Shown in pieces: positions 34,548 through 45,141 of a stretch of 64,000 nucleotides of DNA (its first letter is position 1; each line of letters opens with the position of its first letter). This DNA comes from Candidatus Thioglobus autotrophicus (GTDB taxonomy: Bacteria; Pseudomonadota; Gammaproteobacteria; PS1; Pseudothioglobaceae), in NCBI RefSeq assembly GCF_001293165.1, contig NZ_CP010552.1, forward strand, positions 744,001-808,000. The letters are read 5' to 3'. A program made the position numbers and the translations under genes. The notes below the pieces were generated by a model, which did not search any database, was not told the DNA's origin, and saw only the letters and a list, made by a program, of their open reading frames with translations.

Positions 34548-35287
34548 GGGTCATGACAACTTAAGCATGTTTAAAAACCTGTTAAAGTACCGTCATGAAA
34601 GTAAAAAACAAGTATGTGATTCGTTCACGTATTTCAGAGGCCAAATTTAGGCAAATAATTTTGTTGTTTTCTGAGGATTTGAGTGCAACTCAAATCTCTC
34701 ATTTAACAAGTTTAAGCAGGCAAACAATTAACAAATATTTAACTGCTATTAGACTTAGAATTTTAGAGTTATCTTTGCTTCAATCTGATCCTTTAGTGGG
34801 TCAGATTGAAGTTGACGAAAGTTATTTTGGCGCACGGCGCGTCCGCGGAAAACGCGGCCGTGGTGCCAGGGGTAAAACAATAGTATTTGGTTTGTTGAAA
34901 CGTGGCGATCAAGTGTACACTGAAATAGTTCCAGACTGTAGTAGCGCCACCCTGCAAAGGATTATCAAGGGTAAGACTAGTATTGATAGCGTTATTCATT
35001 CAGATGGATGGCGCGGGTATAATGGGCTTGTAGATTTTGGTTATAAGAAGCACTTTAGAGTGCATCATAGTAAGAGTGAATTTGCCAGAGGTAATTCACA
35101 TATTAATGGAATTGAATCATTCTGGGGTTATGCTAAAAATAGATTGGTAAAGTTTAAAGGAATGGATAAAAGTATGTTTAATTTACACTTAAAAGAATGC
35201 GAATTTAGATTTAATAATCGCAAGCAAAATATTTATAAAGTTTTGCTTGGAATGTTTAGAAAAGAGTCGCTTAAGTTGTCATGACCC
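34548..35287 (+). mobile_element. Complete IS1595-family insertion sequence
   Basis: A 740-bp element bounded by perfect 19-bp inverted repeats GGGTCATGACAACTTAAGC (34548-34566, reverse complement at 35269-35287), carrying one transposase gene. The flanking octamers TTAAATTT and TTTATTTA are not an exact 8-bp duplication, so the target site has decayed, was AT-ambiguous, or a flank was rearranged. It sits between hisF and the cco/nor respiratory module. Confidence 0.93.
34595..35284 (+). CDS. IS1595-family transposase
   Basis: The 229-residue transposase has an N-terminal helix-turn-helix (SATQISHLTSLSRQTINKYL, about 30-49). A DDE-type catalytic core follows: Asp in IEVDESYFG (D74), Asp in VIHSDGWRGY (D137), and the family HINGIESFWGYAKNRL with Glu174 (or Asn171). 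The stop codon lies inside the right inverted repeat. No frameshift or stop is seen, so it may be active. Confidence 0.95.
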   Translation: MKVKNKYVIRSRISEAKFRQIILLFSEDLSATQISHLTSLSRQTINKYLTAIRLRILELSLLQSDPLVGQIEVDESYFGARRVRGKRGRGARGKTIVFGLLKRGDQVYTEIVPDCSSATLQRIIKGKTSIDSVIHSDGWRGYNGLVDFGYKKHFRVHHSKSEFARGNSHINGIESFWGYAKNRLVKFKGMDKSMFNLHLKECEFRFNNRKQNIYKVLLGMFRKESLKLS

Positions 35288-35380
35288 TTTATTTATTATC
35301 GCTCTAAGATTGCTCTTTAAACGTTGAGCTGTTTTTAGGCGGCAAATAGAGGCGCTTACCATTCATTTAAATTCAAAAAA

Positions 35381-35394
35381 TTGATTTATATCAA
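35381..35394 (+). promoter_or_regulatory. FNR/DNR-type binding box upstream of ccoN
   Basis: TTGATTTATATCAA is a perfect TTGAT-N4-ATCAA palindrome. A -10 candidate TATCAT at 35417-35422 puts the start of transcription near 35429, which centres the box at about -41.5, the usual class II activator position. It probably drives ccoNOQP at low oxygen. Confidence 0.85.
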
Positions 35395-35501
35395 GAAACA
35401 ATCGTATAATTAACGGTATCATAGCGGCAAATGTAGAATTGCATTGTGATTCTTTATGGCTTGTAAAAAACAAGAGTATTAATTCAAAAAGAGGACTGTT
35501 C

Positions 35502-36920
35502 ATGAATTTAACAGAAAAGTATGATTTAGGTGTCGTTAAATGGTTTACGATTATGTCGACTGTTTATTTAGTGGTAGGTACATTATTAGGTGTATACATC
35601 GCTTCTGAGTTGGCATTTCCATATCTTAATGATTTAGGCACTGACCTACCATATTTCCAGTTTGGCCGTCTAAGACCACTACACACTAACGCGGTAATTT
35701 TCGCCTTTGGTGGCTCAGCATTGATGGCTACAGCCTTTTACATCGTACAAAGAACCAACCAGGTTCGCCTTTGGTCAAACAAAATGGCTTGGTTTACGTT
35801 CTGGTCTTGGAATACAGTTATCGTACTGGCAGTGGTAACATTACCTCTAGGCTTAACACAATCTAAAGAGTACGCCGAGCTTGAATGGCCAATTGATATT
35901 TTAATTACACTATCATGGGCGTCTTACTTATACAATTTCATTATGACTATCCATATTCGTGACCGCAATAAAGTGCCACACGTCTATGTTGCCAACTGGT
36001 TCTTTATGGGCATGATGGTGATGGTCACCTACTTACATGTTGTTAACAACTTATCAATCCCAGTAGATTGGTTTAAATCTTATTCAATTTTCTCTGGCGT
36101 ACAAGACGCTATGATCCAATGGTGGTGGGGTCATAACGCCGTTGGCTTCTTCTTAACAGCTGGCTTCTTAGGCATTATGTACTACTTTGTGCCTAAGCAA
36201 GCAGAACGTCCAATTTACTCGTACCGTTTATCAGTAATTCACTTTTGGGCGTTAATGTTCGGTTATGTGTGGCTAGGTGCTCACCATTTACAATACACAG
36301 CCTTGCCAGATTGGGCCGGTTCATTAGGTGCAACCATTTCATTGGCAATGATCATTCCATCATGGGGTGGTGCATTAAACGGAATCTTGACCCTTTCAGG
36401 TGCATGGGATCGTTTACGTGAAGACTACATTCTACGTTTTTTAATTATGTCATTAGCTTTCTATGCGATGTCTACTTTCGAAGGGCCAGTGATGGCGGCT
36501 AAAAACGTAAATGCTTTATCGCACTATACGGACTGGACTATTGGTCATGTGCATTCGGGTGCTTTAGGTTGGAACATCATGGTAGCGGCAGGTGCGCTAT
36601 ACCACATGATCGAAAAAATGTATAACGTTAGACTGAATCAAAAACTATTAGCAACGCACTTTTGGATTCATACGATTGGCACGGTTACATACATTGTTGC
36701 AATGTGGGTATCGGGCATCATGCAAGGCTTGATGTGGAGAGCTTATGATGAGTACGGAACGCTAGCGTACACATTTGCGGAGTCTGTTTCTGCGATGCAC
36801 CCATACTATGTCATGAGAGCATCAGGCGGTGTATTAATCTTTACCGGTGCAGTTATCATGTTAATCAATATTGTTAGCACAATTCGCCAGTCGAATTCTG
36901 TGCAAACAGCTAACGCATAA
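35502..36920 (+). CDS. ccoN: cbb3-type cytochrome c oxidase catalytic subunit I
   Basis: Haem-copper subunit that reduces oxygen with high affinity. The 472 residues have about twelve helices and conserved histidines, e.g. [36 protein letters not shown] (helix VI ligand region) and [15 protein letters not shown] chose ATG 35502, preceded by AGAGGA, over an in-frame start at 35439. It is first gene of ccoNOQP, behind a perfect FNR-type box. Confidence 0.97.
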   Translation: MNLTEKYDLGVVKWFTIMSTVYLVVGTLLGVYIASELAFPYLNDLGTDLPYFQFGRLRPLHTNAVIFAFGGSALMATAFYIVQRTNQVRLWSNKMAWFTFWSWNTVIVLAVVTLPLGLTQSKEYAELEWPIDILITLSWASYLYNFIMTIHIRDRNKVPHVYVANWFFMGMMVMVTYLHVVNNLSIPVDWFKSYSIFSGVQDAMIQWWWGHNAVGFFLTAGFLGIMYYFVPKQAERPIYSYRLSVIHFWALMFGYVWLGAHHLQYTALPDWAGSLGATISLAMIIPSWGGALNGILTLSGAWDRLREDYILRFLIMSLAFYAMSTFEGPVMAAKNVNALSHYTDWTIGHVHSGALGWNIMVAAGALYHMIEKMYNVRLNQKLLATHFWIHTIGTVTYIVAMWVSGIMQGLMWRAYDEYGTLAYTFAESVSAMHPYYVMRASGGVLIFTGAVIMLINIVSTIRQSNSVQTANA

Positions 36921-36933
36921 GAGGAGATAGATC

Positions 36934-37665
36934 ATGTCAAATCATAACGGAAAAGAAAGTTTACAAGTAAAGTTTGAAAAGAACATTTTTGCTATGTACC
37001 TGTTTATGGCTCTAGCAGTTTCATTAGCAGGCATTGTGCAAATCGTGCCCTTGTTTACTAATCCAGAAGCAGTTAAAGATGAAGTTACCTTGGCAGATGG
37101 CAGTACGCAGAGCCTTTTATGGCAAAGAGCTGAAGGTCAATCTTTAGAAGACTGGAAGCCAGGTGATGGTGTACGTCCTAATACCCCGTTAGAGGTTGCA
37201 GGCCGTGATATTTATCAGCGCGAAGGTTGTTTCTTATGTCATTCACAAATGATTCGTCCATTTAGAGATGAGAAAGAGCGTTATGGTCATTTCTCATTAG
37301 CGGTAGAGTCTAAGTATGATCACCCATTCCAATGGGGCTCTAAAAGAACAGGTCCTGATTTGGCGCGCTTAGGTGCTAAATACTCAGACGAGTGGCATAT
37401 TCTTCATTTGCGCCATCCTCAGGCTTTAGTGCCAGAGTCGGTTATGCCTAAGTATAAGTTCTTGGATGATGCAATGGTTGATGGCGAGGAAATTGCCACG
37501 CATATGAAAGGATTGTCAAAGGTAGGTGTTCCTTATACAGAAGCTGACATTGCAAGCGCAGTACAAGCGGTTTCAGGCAAAACTGAAATGGATGCTATGG
37601 TTGCATACTTGCAGTCATTAGGCGCGATGATTAAATTTGAAGATGGCGTTACCTACCGCGAATAA
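36934..37665 (+). CDS. ccoO: cbb3-type cytochrome c oxidase subunit II (mono-haem)
   Basis: Membrane-anchored monohaem cytochrome c that feeds electrons to CcoN. The 243 residues have an N-terminal anchor helix ([23 protein letters not shown]), the haem motif [12 protein letters not shown], and [35 protein letters not shown] with the axial Met. The ribosome site GAGGAGA precedes it, and its TAA overlaps the ccoQ ATG by one base. Confidence 0.97.
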   Translation: MSNHNGKESLQVKFEKNIFAMYLFMALAVSLAGIVQIVPLFTNPEAVKDEVTLADGSTQSLLWQRAEGQSLEDWKPGDGVRPNTPLEVAGRDIYQREGCFLCHSQMIRPFRDEKERYGHFSLAVESKYDHPFQWGSKRTGPDLARLGAKYSDEWHILHLRHPQALVPESVMPKYKFLDDAMVDGEEIATHMKGLSKVGVPYTEADIASAVQAVSGKTEMDAMVAYLQSLGAMIKFEDGVTYRE

Positions 37666-37811
37666 TGACTTTAGTTGATAAAATTGGCGCTGTTACAGCA
37701 GTAGTAGTATTTATTTTATTAGCAAGCGCTTATTTTTATTCTTTTAGACCAAAAAATAAGCAGCAATTTGAAGACTTACGAAATTTCGTCAATGATGATG
37801 ACGAACGTTAA
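37665..37811 (+). CDS. ccoQ: cbb3 oxidase small subunit CcoQ
   Basis: A 48-residue single-helix protein ([20 protein letters not shown], then a charged tail ending NDDDER). Size, one membrane helix, and place between ccoO and ccoP identify CcoQ, which stabilises the oxidase. It starts in a TAATG overlap with ccoO and ends 12 bp before ccoP. Confidence 0.9.
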   Translation: MTLVDKIGAVTAVVVFILLASAYFYSFRPKNKQQFEDLRNFVNDDDER

Positions 37812-37823
37812 GAGGAGAAAATA

Positions 37824-38747
37824 ATGAGCAAACATGAAAACCCGTACCCAGGTGAGAACAACACAGGACACTTTTGGGATGAAGAGCAAGATTTAAGAGA
37901 GTTAAATAATCGTCCACCAAGATGGTACATGCAAGCTATGATGATTGGCATTGTAGCTGTTGTTGTTTATTCATTCTACTATCCAAGTATTCCATGGTTT
38001 GGCGATCATTATAAGGGCGCTGCAGGATGGACTCAAATTACAGAAATGAATGAGAGTGTGGCAGAGCTTGAAGCATATCGTGAAAAAAGATTTGCAGCCA
38101 CTGAAAAGGCGATTGCAGACTCTTCGCTAGAAGATATTGTGCGTGACGATGAACTAAGAACTTACGCTGTCAAAACTGCAAAAACATTATTTGGTGATAA
38201 CTGTGCCGCTTGTCATGGTGCAGGTGGTCAAGGTAATGCTGGATTCCCAATTTTAGCGGATGATGACTGGCTATATGGCGGGTCACTAGCTAAGATTGAA
38301 CAAACAATTGCTAATGGTCGAAAAGGTAATATGCCAGCGCGTATGCTTGGTATTACCGATGCACAAGCGGATGAATTGGCAACCTTTTTAATTGAGACAG
38401 GCAAAGGCGCTCAAGGCAAGCCAAATCCTGCTTCAAAGGCACTTTACTTGAGTAAAGGTTGTATTGGTTGTCATGGTCCAACAATGGGCGGTAATCAGAT
38501 GTTAGGCTCAGCTAACTTAAGCGATAGTATTTACCGTTTTAAAGCAGAGGATCAGCACGCTTCAGTGGTTCGCACCATTCTTCATGGTGTTAACCAAGGG
38601 AATGATGCACAGACACAAGATGCGATAATGCCAGCATTTGGCCACTCTAGCGTGATCGATGCAGTGCAGCTTAAAAAGCTTGCTGTTTATGTACATCAGC
38701 TAGGCGGCGGTACACCCGTTCCAGCGCTTAAAGCAGCAGCTAAATAG
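37824..38747 (+). CDS. ccoP: cbb3-type cytochrome c oxidase di-haem subunit III
   Basis: Anchored dihaem cytochrome c, entry point for electrons from soluble cytochromes. The 307 residues have NNRPPRWYMQAMMIGIVAVVVYSFYYPSIP (anchor helix), then two cytochrome c domains with CAACHG and CIGCHG, and methionine ligands in GNMPARMLG and IMPAFG. AGAGGAGAAA precedes the ATG. Confidence 0.97.
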   Translation: MSKHENPYPGENNTGHFWDEEQDLRELNNRPPRWYMQAMMIGIVAVVVYSFYYPSIPWFGDHYKGAAGWTQITEMNESVAELEAYREKRFAATEKAIADSSLEDIVRDDELRTYAVKTAKTLFGDNCAACHGAGGQGNAGFPILADDDWLYGGSLAKIEQTIANGRKGNMPARMLGITDAQADELATFLIETGKGAQGKPNPASKALYLSKGCIGCHGPTMGGNQMLGSANLSDSIYRFKAEDQHASVVRTILHGVNQGNDAQTQDAIMPAFGHSSVIDAVQLKKLAVYVHQLGGGTPVPALKAAAK

Positions 38748-38809
38748 CAATAAACCACCTAGATTTTTCAAGGAAAAGACGGGTGGGATTGTTGTAGAAA
38801 ATATCTCTT

Positions 38810-38866
38810 AACTGAGGTATTTTTTTTTGCCATTAAAAATATACAAAATACCGAGTTATTTTTTAA
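38810..38866 (+). terminator. Likely intrinsic terminator after ccoNOQP
   Basis: AACTGAGGTATTTT (38810-38823) can pair with AAAATACCGAGTT (38845-38857) with a small bulge, followed by ATTTTTTTA. The stem is AT-rich and the loop long, so it is weaker than the others here. It precedes the tRNA-Thr promoter (TATAAT near 38886). Confidence 0.5.
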
Positions 38867-38902
38867 TAATAGCAATAACTTATTGGTATAATTTGCGTTA
38901 TT

Positions 38903-38978
38903 GCCGAAGTAGCACAGTTGGTAGTGCAACTGATTTGTAATCAGTAGGTCACCAGTTCGAGTCCGGTCTTCGGCACCA
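38903..38978 (+). tRNA. tRNA-Thr (anticodon TGT)
   Basis: Acceptor GCCGAAG pairs with CTTCGGC, followed by discriminator A and encoded CCA (38976-38978). The anticodon stem-loop CTGATTTGTAATCAG gives TGT, reading ACA. The T-arm GTTCGAGTC is canonical. It lies between ccoP and norC. Confidence 0.98.
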
Positions 38979-38983
38979 TATCT

Positions 38984-39013
38984 AAAACCCATAGTTAAAA
39001 CTATGGGTTTTTT
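38984..39013 (+). terminator. Intrinsic terminator after tRNA-Thr
   Basis: AAAACCCATAG (38984-38994) pairs with CTATGGGTTTT (39001-39011) around a 6-nt loop and runs into further Ts. Confidence 0.85.
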
Positions 39014-39083
39014 CGTTTTAAATCTTAATTATTGACTCTAAATTGGGCAATTAGAGTTGTTTGACAACAATAATTCTAATTGC

Positions 39084-39097
39084 TTGATCTGCATCAA
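39084..39097 (+). promoter_or_regulatory. FNR/DNR-type binding box upstream of norC
   Basis: TTGATCTGCATCAA is a perfect TTGAT-N4-ATCAA palindrome. CTATAA at 39117-39122 is a possible -10 that would put the box near -40. It likely controls norCB in response to low oxygen or NO through the Crp/Fnr regulator encoded at 45142-45867. Confidence 0.85.
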
Positions 39098-39208
39098 TTT
39101 TTTTATATACAAACCTCTATAAACTTGACAACGAAACTCGGGTAATAACCACAAATCATTCATGGTTATTATCCATTGTTTATTTTTGATTAATAAAAGG
39201 AGGGTTGT

Positions 39209-41046
<1,838 letters not shown>

Positions 41047-41066
41047 ACTTTTTAATTAGGATAAGG

Positions 41067-41100
41067 GGCCGTCTGTTTAACCTCAGACGGCCTTTTTTTT
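41067..41100 (+). terminator. Intrinsic terminator between norB and norE
   Basis: GGCCGTCTG (41067-41075) pairs with CAGACGGCC (41084-41092), followed by eight Ts. It would separate norCB from the downstream accessory genes or reduce readthrough into them. Confidence 0.92.
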
Positions 41101-41122
41101 GAATGAATATAAGTAAACGACA

Positions 41123-41686
41123 ATGACTAAAGTAACAAGATATCCGCCCGGTGAGATTATCATTTGGCTGTTTATTATGGCTGAGCTACTAGTGTTTGGT
41201 TTATTTTTTGCAGCCTATGCAATAACCCGTATTGATAATATTGAACTGTTTGAGTTGTATCAGCAAAATCTAGATACAACAGCAGCGCTATACAATACGA
41301 TAGCGCTATTGAGCAGCAGTTATTTTGTTATTAGGTCAGTTATAGCCATCAAGGCAGATGAGCAAAAAAACGCCTATCGATGGATGTTGTTAGCGGTTGT
41401 TATGGGTTTGGTTTTTATTGTTATCAAGACTGATGAGTTTGCTCATCATATTGATAATGACATTACCTTAAGCACCAATACGTTCTACATGTTTTATTTA
41501 TCATTGGCATTTTTTCATTATTTGCATGTGGTTCTAGGGCTGGTTATTTTAGGTGTATTGGCGCGCAATATGAACCAAGGCGTGTACTCTTCTAAAGAGA
41601 ATTCCAGTGTGGAAACGGGCGCTAGTTATTGGCATATGGTTGATTTAGTTTGGCTAATCTTATTTCCTTTGGTTTATGTAATGTGA
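41123..41686 (+). CDS. norE: NorE-like cytochrome c oxidase subunit III family protein
   Basis: A 187-residue membrane protein with about five helices, related to oxidase subunit III. The N-terminus YPPGEIIIWLFIMAELLVFGLFFAAYA and the block FYLSLAFFHYLHVVLGLVIL resemble NorE, and the C-terminal SYWHMVDLVWLILFPLVYV is typical of the superfamily. NorE is thought to help NOR assembly or activity. It starts 22 bp after a terminator, so its promoter is unclear. Confidence 0.88.
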   Translation: MTKVTRYPPGEIIIWLFIMAELLVFGLFFAAYAITRIDNIELFELYQQNLDTTAALYNTIALLSSSYFVIRSVIAIKADEQKNAYRWMLLAVVMGLVFIVIKTDEFAHHIDNDITLSTNTFYMFYLSLAFFHYLHVVLGLVILGVLARNMNQGVYSSKENSSVETGASYWHMVDLVWLILFPLVYVM

Positions 41687-41952
41687 TGAAGATAAAAAAA
41701 CAATCAACAATCGTAGAGACAGTAGTTTTTTTGCTATTGATAGTGCTAACCTTGGTGACTTATCAGGTTGGCAAAATGGGGCTGTCTGGCGTTAACATAT
41801 CCTTAGGTGTGTTTGCTATTGCTCTTTTTAAGGGCGCGCTAATTAGCGAGCATTTTATGCAACTAAAACACGCTAGCGGTCTTTGGCGCTGGATGATTTT
41901 AATTTGGCTTATACTGTTGGGTATTGTTATTTACCTAGCATTTACGGCATAG
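41686..41952 (+). CDS. NorF-like small membrane protein (oxidase subunit IV family)
   Basis: An 88-residue protein with three predicted helices (TVVFLLLIVLTLVTYQVG, VNISLGVFAIALFKGALI, WMILIWLILLGIVIYLAF). HFMQLKHASGLWRWM between the last two is the hallmark of the prokaryotic subunit IV family. It starts in a TGATG overlap with norE, so the pair is translationally coupled as norEF is elsewhere. Confidence 0.82.
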   Translation: MKIKKQSTIVETVVFLLLIVLTLVTYQVGKMGLSGVNISLGVFAIALFKGALISEHFMQLKHASGLWRWMILIWLILLGIVIYLAFTA

Positions 41953-41962
41953 AGAAAATATT

Positions 41963-42757
41963 ATGAATAAACAAAAACAAGACAAAATTCCTTTTTACAA
42001 GCCGCAAGGTAATGAAGTAGAGCTGTTTGAACACGCTTATAACAATCAACTGCCATTGTTGATCAAGGGCCCAACAGGTTGCGGAAAAACTCGATTTATT
42101 CGCCACATGGCCGCCAAGCTAGATCGACCACTTTATACAGTTGCTTGTCATGATGACTTGACAGCGGCTGATTTAGTGGGCAGACACTTAATTAACGACA
42201 AAGGTACTTATTGGTGTGATGGCCCATTAACAAAAGCAGTGAGAGAAGGTGCAATTTGCTATTTGGATGAAGTGGTTGAAGCGCGCAAAGACACAACGGT
42301 TGTACTGCACCCCTTAACAGATGACAGGCGTATCTTGCCAATTGAGCGCACCGGTGAGACACTCAGTGCGCCTGAAGAGTTCATGCTGGTTACCTCTTAC
42401 AATCCAGGCTATCAAAACTTGCTCAAAGGCATGAAACCCAGTACAAGACAGCGTTTTGTTGCTATGAGTTTTGATTTTCCAGATGTGCAAACAGAGATTT
42501 TTGTACTCTTGGCAGAAACTGATCTTGACAAAGCCACGGCAGAAAAACTGGTTGGCTTGGCTACTTCTATGCGCGCACTTAAGGATCATGATCTTGAAGA
42601 GGCTGCCTCTACTCGACTGTTGATCTATACGGCTACCTTAATTGCCAGCGGTATGCCAATATTGGACGCTTGCAGAGCAGCGTTGGTTGAGCCACTAACT
42701 GATGACCAAGAAACCATCGACGCTTTAATGGAAGTTGTTAATGCCACACTCGGATAA
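41963..42757 (+). CDS. norQ: NorQ, MoxR-type AAA+ ATPase for NOR activation
   Basis: Chaperone ATPase that, with NorD, inserts the non-haem iron into NorB. The 264 residues show Walker A IKGPTGCGKTRFIRHMA near residue 35, then ACHDDLTAADLVGRHL, Walker B GAICYLDEVVEAR, and sensor-like LVTSYNPGYQNLLKGMKPSTRQRFVAM. This is the NorQ/NirQ/CbbQ group; the neighbours norB and norD favour NorQ. Confidence 0.94.
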   Translation: MNKQKQDKIPFYKPQGNEVELFEHAYNNQLPLLIKGPTGCGKTRFIRHMAAKLDRPLYTVACHDDLTAADLVGRHLINDKGTYWCDGPLTKAVREGAICYLDEVVEARKDTTVVLHPLTDDRRILPIERTGETLSAPEEFMLVTSYNPGYQNLLKGMKPSTRQRFVAMSFDFPDVQTEIFVLLAETDLDKATAEKLVGLATSMRALKDHDLEEAASTRLLIYTATLIASGMPILDACRAALVEPLTDDQETIDALMEVVNATLG

Positions 42758-43133
42758 TAAAAGCACCGCTTTAGCGATTCGCTTTGAGGTGCTGTATTTG
42801 CTTAACTTATTGCTATTGCCAGGTATTGCTTTTTTGATCTTGGCTTGGTTTTATCGCCAACATAAAGCGCATCCATCTACTTTGGTTAGATCACACTTGC
42901 AGCAAACTTTTTTTACCAGTCTAATTGGCGGCGCACTTATTGTTCTAGTTATTGCTCTACTATTAGTGTTTGGCGGATTTTCTAGCTCTTATATATGGAT
43001 GTGGATTATTTTGTATTTCACTTTGGCGCACTCAACGCTAGTGGTATTTGGCGCCCTGGGATTAGCAAAGGCCATGTCATCGCAATCATGGCGTTATCCA
43101 ATCATTGGCTTGCCTTTGCCTAAGGATAATTAA
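42741..43133 (+). CDS. Membrane protein of unknown function between norQ and norD
   Basis: A 130-residue protein with three hydrophobic segments (LLNLLLLPGIAFLILAWFY, LIGGALIVLVIALLLVFGG, WMWIILYFTLAHSTLVVFGALGLAKAM). A basic stretch RQHKAHPSTLVRSHLQQ lies between the first two. ATG 42741 overlaps the end of norQ by 17 bp; its stop abuts norD directly. I do not recognise the family for certain; DUF4870-like small membrane proteins have a similar layout. The overlaps indicate co-translation with norQ and norD. Confidence 0.75.
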   Translation: MPHSDNKSTALAIRFEVLYLLNLLLLPGIAFLILAWFYRQHKAHPSTLVRSHLQQTFFTSLIGGALIVLVIALLLVFGGFSSSYIWMWIILYFTLAHSTLVVFGALGLAKAMSSQSWRYPIIGLPLPKDN

Positions 43134-44966
43134 ATGGAAGAGCGAGTTGGTGAAATTTGGCATAATTTTATTACGCGTCTAGCGGATAAAAATTATCCGG
43201 ATGCTGAAGTTGAGCTGGTTAATATTAAAAAAACCATTGGCATTTTCTTTCGCGCCTTGGGTGGAGATGGCTCGCTCAGCGTGGCACAAACAGATGAAAG
43301 TGAATACACCTCAGAGCGTAGTTTTTTAAAACGTATTGCTCGTAGTAGTGAGAAATACGAGTTTGCTTGGATAGATGAAAACTCACTGCGCCTTCCTAAG
43401 GTGATTGATTATTTCCCAACCAAAGCGCTTAATAAAGATTTATATCTTTGGTTGGCGGCACTCGCCTCAATTTCTAAACAATCCGATAGCTGGATTATTG
43501 ACAATCAATTGCGTACTCAGTGTGCATTAGCGGCGTTTCCAGGCCTAAAAAATCTATACCAAAGACTATTAACTGCACATTTAGAGCAGCGCCCAGAGCT
43601 AGACAAGATATCCAAAGACGAACAAAAAACAGAGAGTATTATCCTGCAAGCGCTTAATCATTCTGGCAGTGTTGTTGCATTGCCAAAAAGCAAATACATG
43701 CCTAGGCCAGTCACACTTTGGCTGCATCCAAATCCACCTAATGCGCTTCAAAAAGGTGATCAAGAAAACTTAAAAGACAGCGACAACCAAAGAACAGATA
43801 AGCAAAAAGACGCCACCGATATTGGCAAGAAACAAGCTAAGCGTGTTGATAGCCCAGATGAGGTTCGAGGCTTGATTACCGTGCGCATGGAAAACCTGTT
43901 TACTTGGGGTGAGTTTGCCAATATGGATAGGTCCACCGATGATGATGAAGATCCTGAAAATGCCAAAGATGTTGCTAAAGATTTAGATGGGCTGGCCATT
44001 GCCAGAAATCAGCGCGCCTCTAAAGTACAAATGAAATTTGATCTTGATTTGCCTTCAGAGGCCATGGATGATGAAGTGCTGGAAGAGGGTGTTTTGTTGC
44101 CAGAATGGGATTGGAAAAAACAAACCCTAATTCAAGACAAGTGCCAAGTAGTGAGTATGGTGTCGACCCAACAGCAAGACACAAGCCTGCCAGACCATTT
44201 AAAGGCTACTGCTAAAAAGTTACGTAACCAATTTCAAGCTATTACACCAGCACGTACTTGGCATTACGCACAAAGCGATGGCCAAGAAGTAGACTTGGAT
44301 GCTTATTTGAAATTTAAGTCAGATTTGATGGCTGGACAACATGATGGAAAGTCAAACCTGTATAAAGAGCTGAGCAGTGGCGCTAGAGATTTGTCTTGTT
44401 TGTTGTTGGCCGATTTATCCTTATCCACGGACACTTGGGTAAATAATGACTCGCGCGTGATTGACGTGATTCAAGATAGCTTATATTTGTTTGCTGAAAG
44501 TTTAAACGCCACAGGCGACCGATTTGGTATGGTTGGGTTTTCTTCTAGAAAGACCAATCCTATTCGTATTCACACACTCAAAACTTTTGATGAAAAATAC
44601 AGCGGCAAAATTCGATCACGAATTGCACAGATTAAGCCAGGCTATTACACGCGCATGGGCGCTGGCATTCGTCATGCCGCCAATCTTTTAAAAGAACAGG
44701 TTGCTACTCAGCAATTGCTACTTATCTTAACGGATGGCAAGCCTAATGATTTAGACATGTATGAAGGGCGCTACGGCATTGAAGATACTAAGCAAGCTAT
44801 TTTGTCTGCTCGAGCTATGGGGCTTAAAGTTTTTTGTGTAACAATTGACGAAAAGGGTAATGACTATTTACCTAATTTATTTGGCACTAATGGCTATGCA
44901 CTGGTTAGAAAGGTAACTGACTTGCCAAAAACGCTGCCAATGCTCTATGCGCGATTAACACTTTAA
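43134..44966 (+). CDS. norD: NorD, von Willebrand A-domain protein for NOR activation
   Basis: Partner of NorQ in maturing nitric oxide reductase. The 610 residues have a helical N-terminal part and an acidic charged middle (about 200-320, e.g. RSTDDDEDPENAKD). The C-terminal VWA domain has the MIDAS motif LLADLSLSTDTW, then GYYTRMGAGIRHAANLL and LLLILTDGKPNDLDMYEGRYG. It starts immediately at the stop of the preceding gene. Confidence 0.94.
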   Translation: MEERVGEIWHNFITRLADKNYPDAEVELVNIKKTIGIFFRALGGDGSLSVAQTDESEYTSERSFLKRIARSSEKYEFAWIDENSLRLPKVIDYFPTKALNKDLYLWLAALASISKQSDSWIIDNQLRTQCALAAFPGLKNLYQRLLTAHLEQRPELDKISKDEQKTESIILQALNHSGSVVALPKSKYMPRPVTLWLHPNPPNALQKGDQENLKDSDNQRTDKQKDATDIGKKQAKRVDSPDEVRGLITVRMENLFTWGEFANMDRSTDDDEDPENAKDVAKDLDGLAIARNQRASKVQMKFDLDLPSEAMDDEVLEEGVLLPEWDWKKQTLIQDKCQVVSMVSTQQQDTSLPDHLKATAKKLRNQFQAITPARTWHYAQSDGQEVDLDAYLKFKSDLMAGQHDGKSNLYKELSSGARDLSCLLLADLSLSTDTWVNNDSRVIDVIQDSLYLFAESLNATGDRFGMVGFSSRKTNPIRIHTLKTFDEKYSGKIRSRIAQIKPGYYTRMGAGIRHAANLLKEQVATQQLLLILTDGKPNDLDMYEGRYGIEDTKQAILSARAMGLKVFCVTIDEKGNDYLPNLFGTNGYALVRKVTDLPKTLPMLYARLTL

Positions 44967-45141
44967 ATTTACCCGTCTAAAATCAAAAAATCTGAATTTT
45001 TTATAAGTATAAGAAGAAAAGCCAGAAAACGTCGTTTTTAACGAATAAACAAGGTTTTTAAGGCCTGTTTTGGTGTCAAAACCCCTATTATTGTTAGATT
45101 AGAGGCTGATTTGGATTATTTCTGAAATTTTTACAATACGC

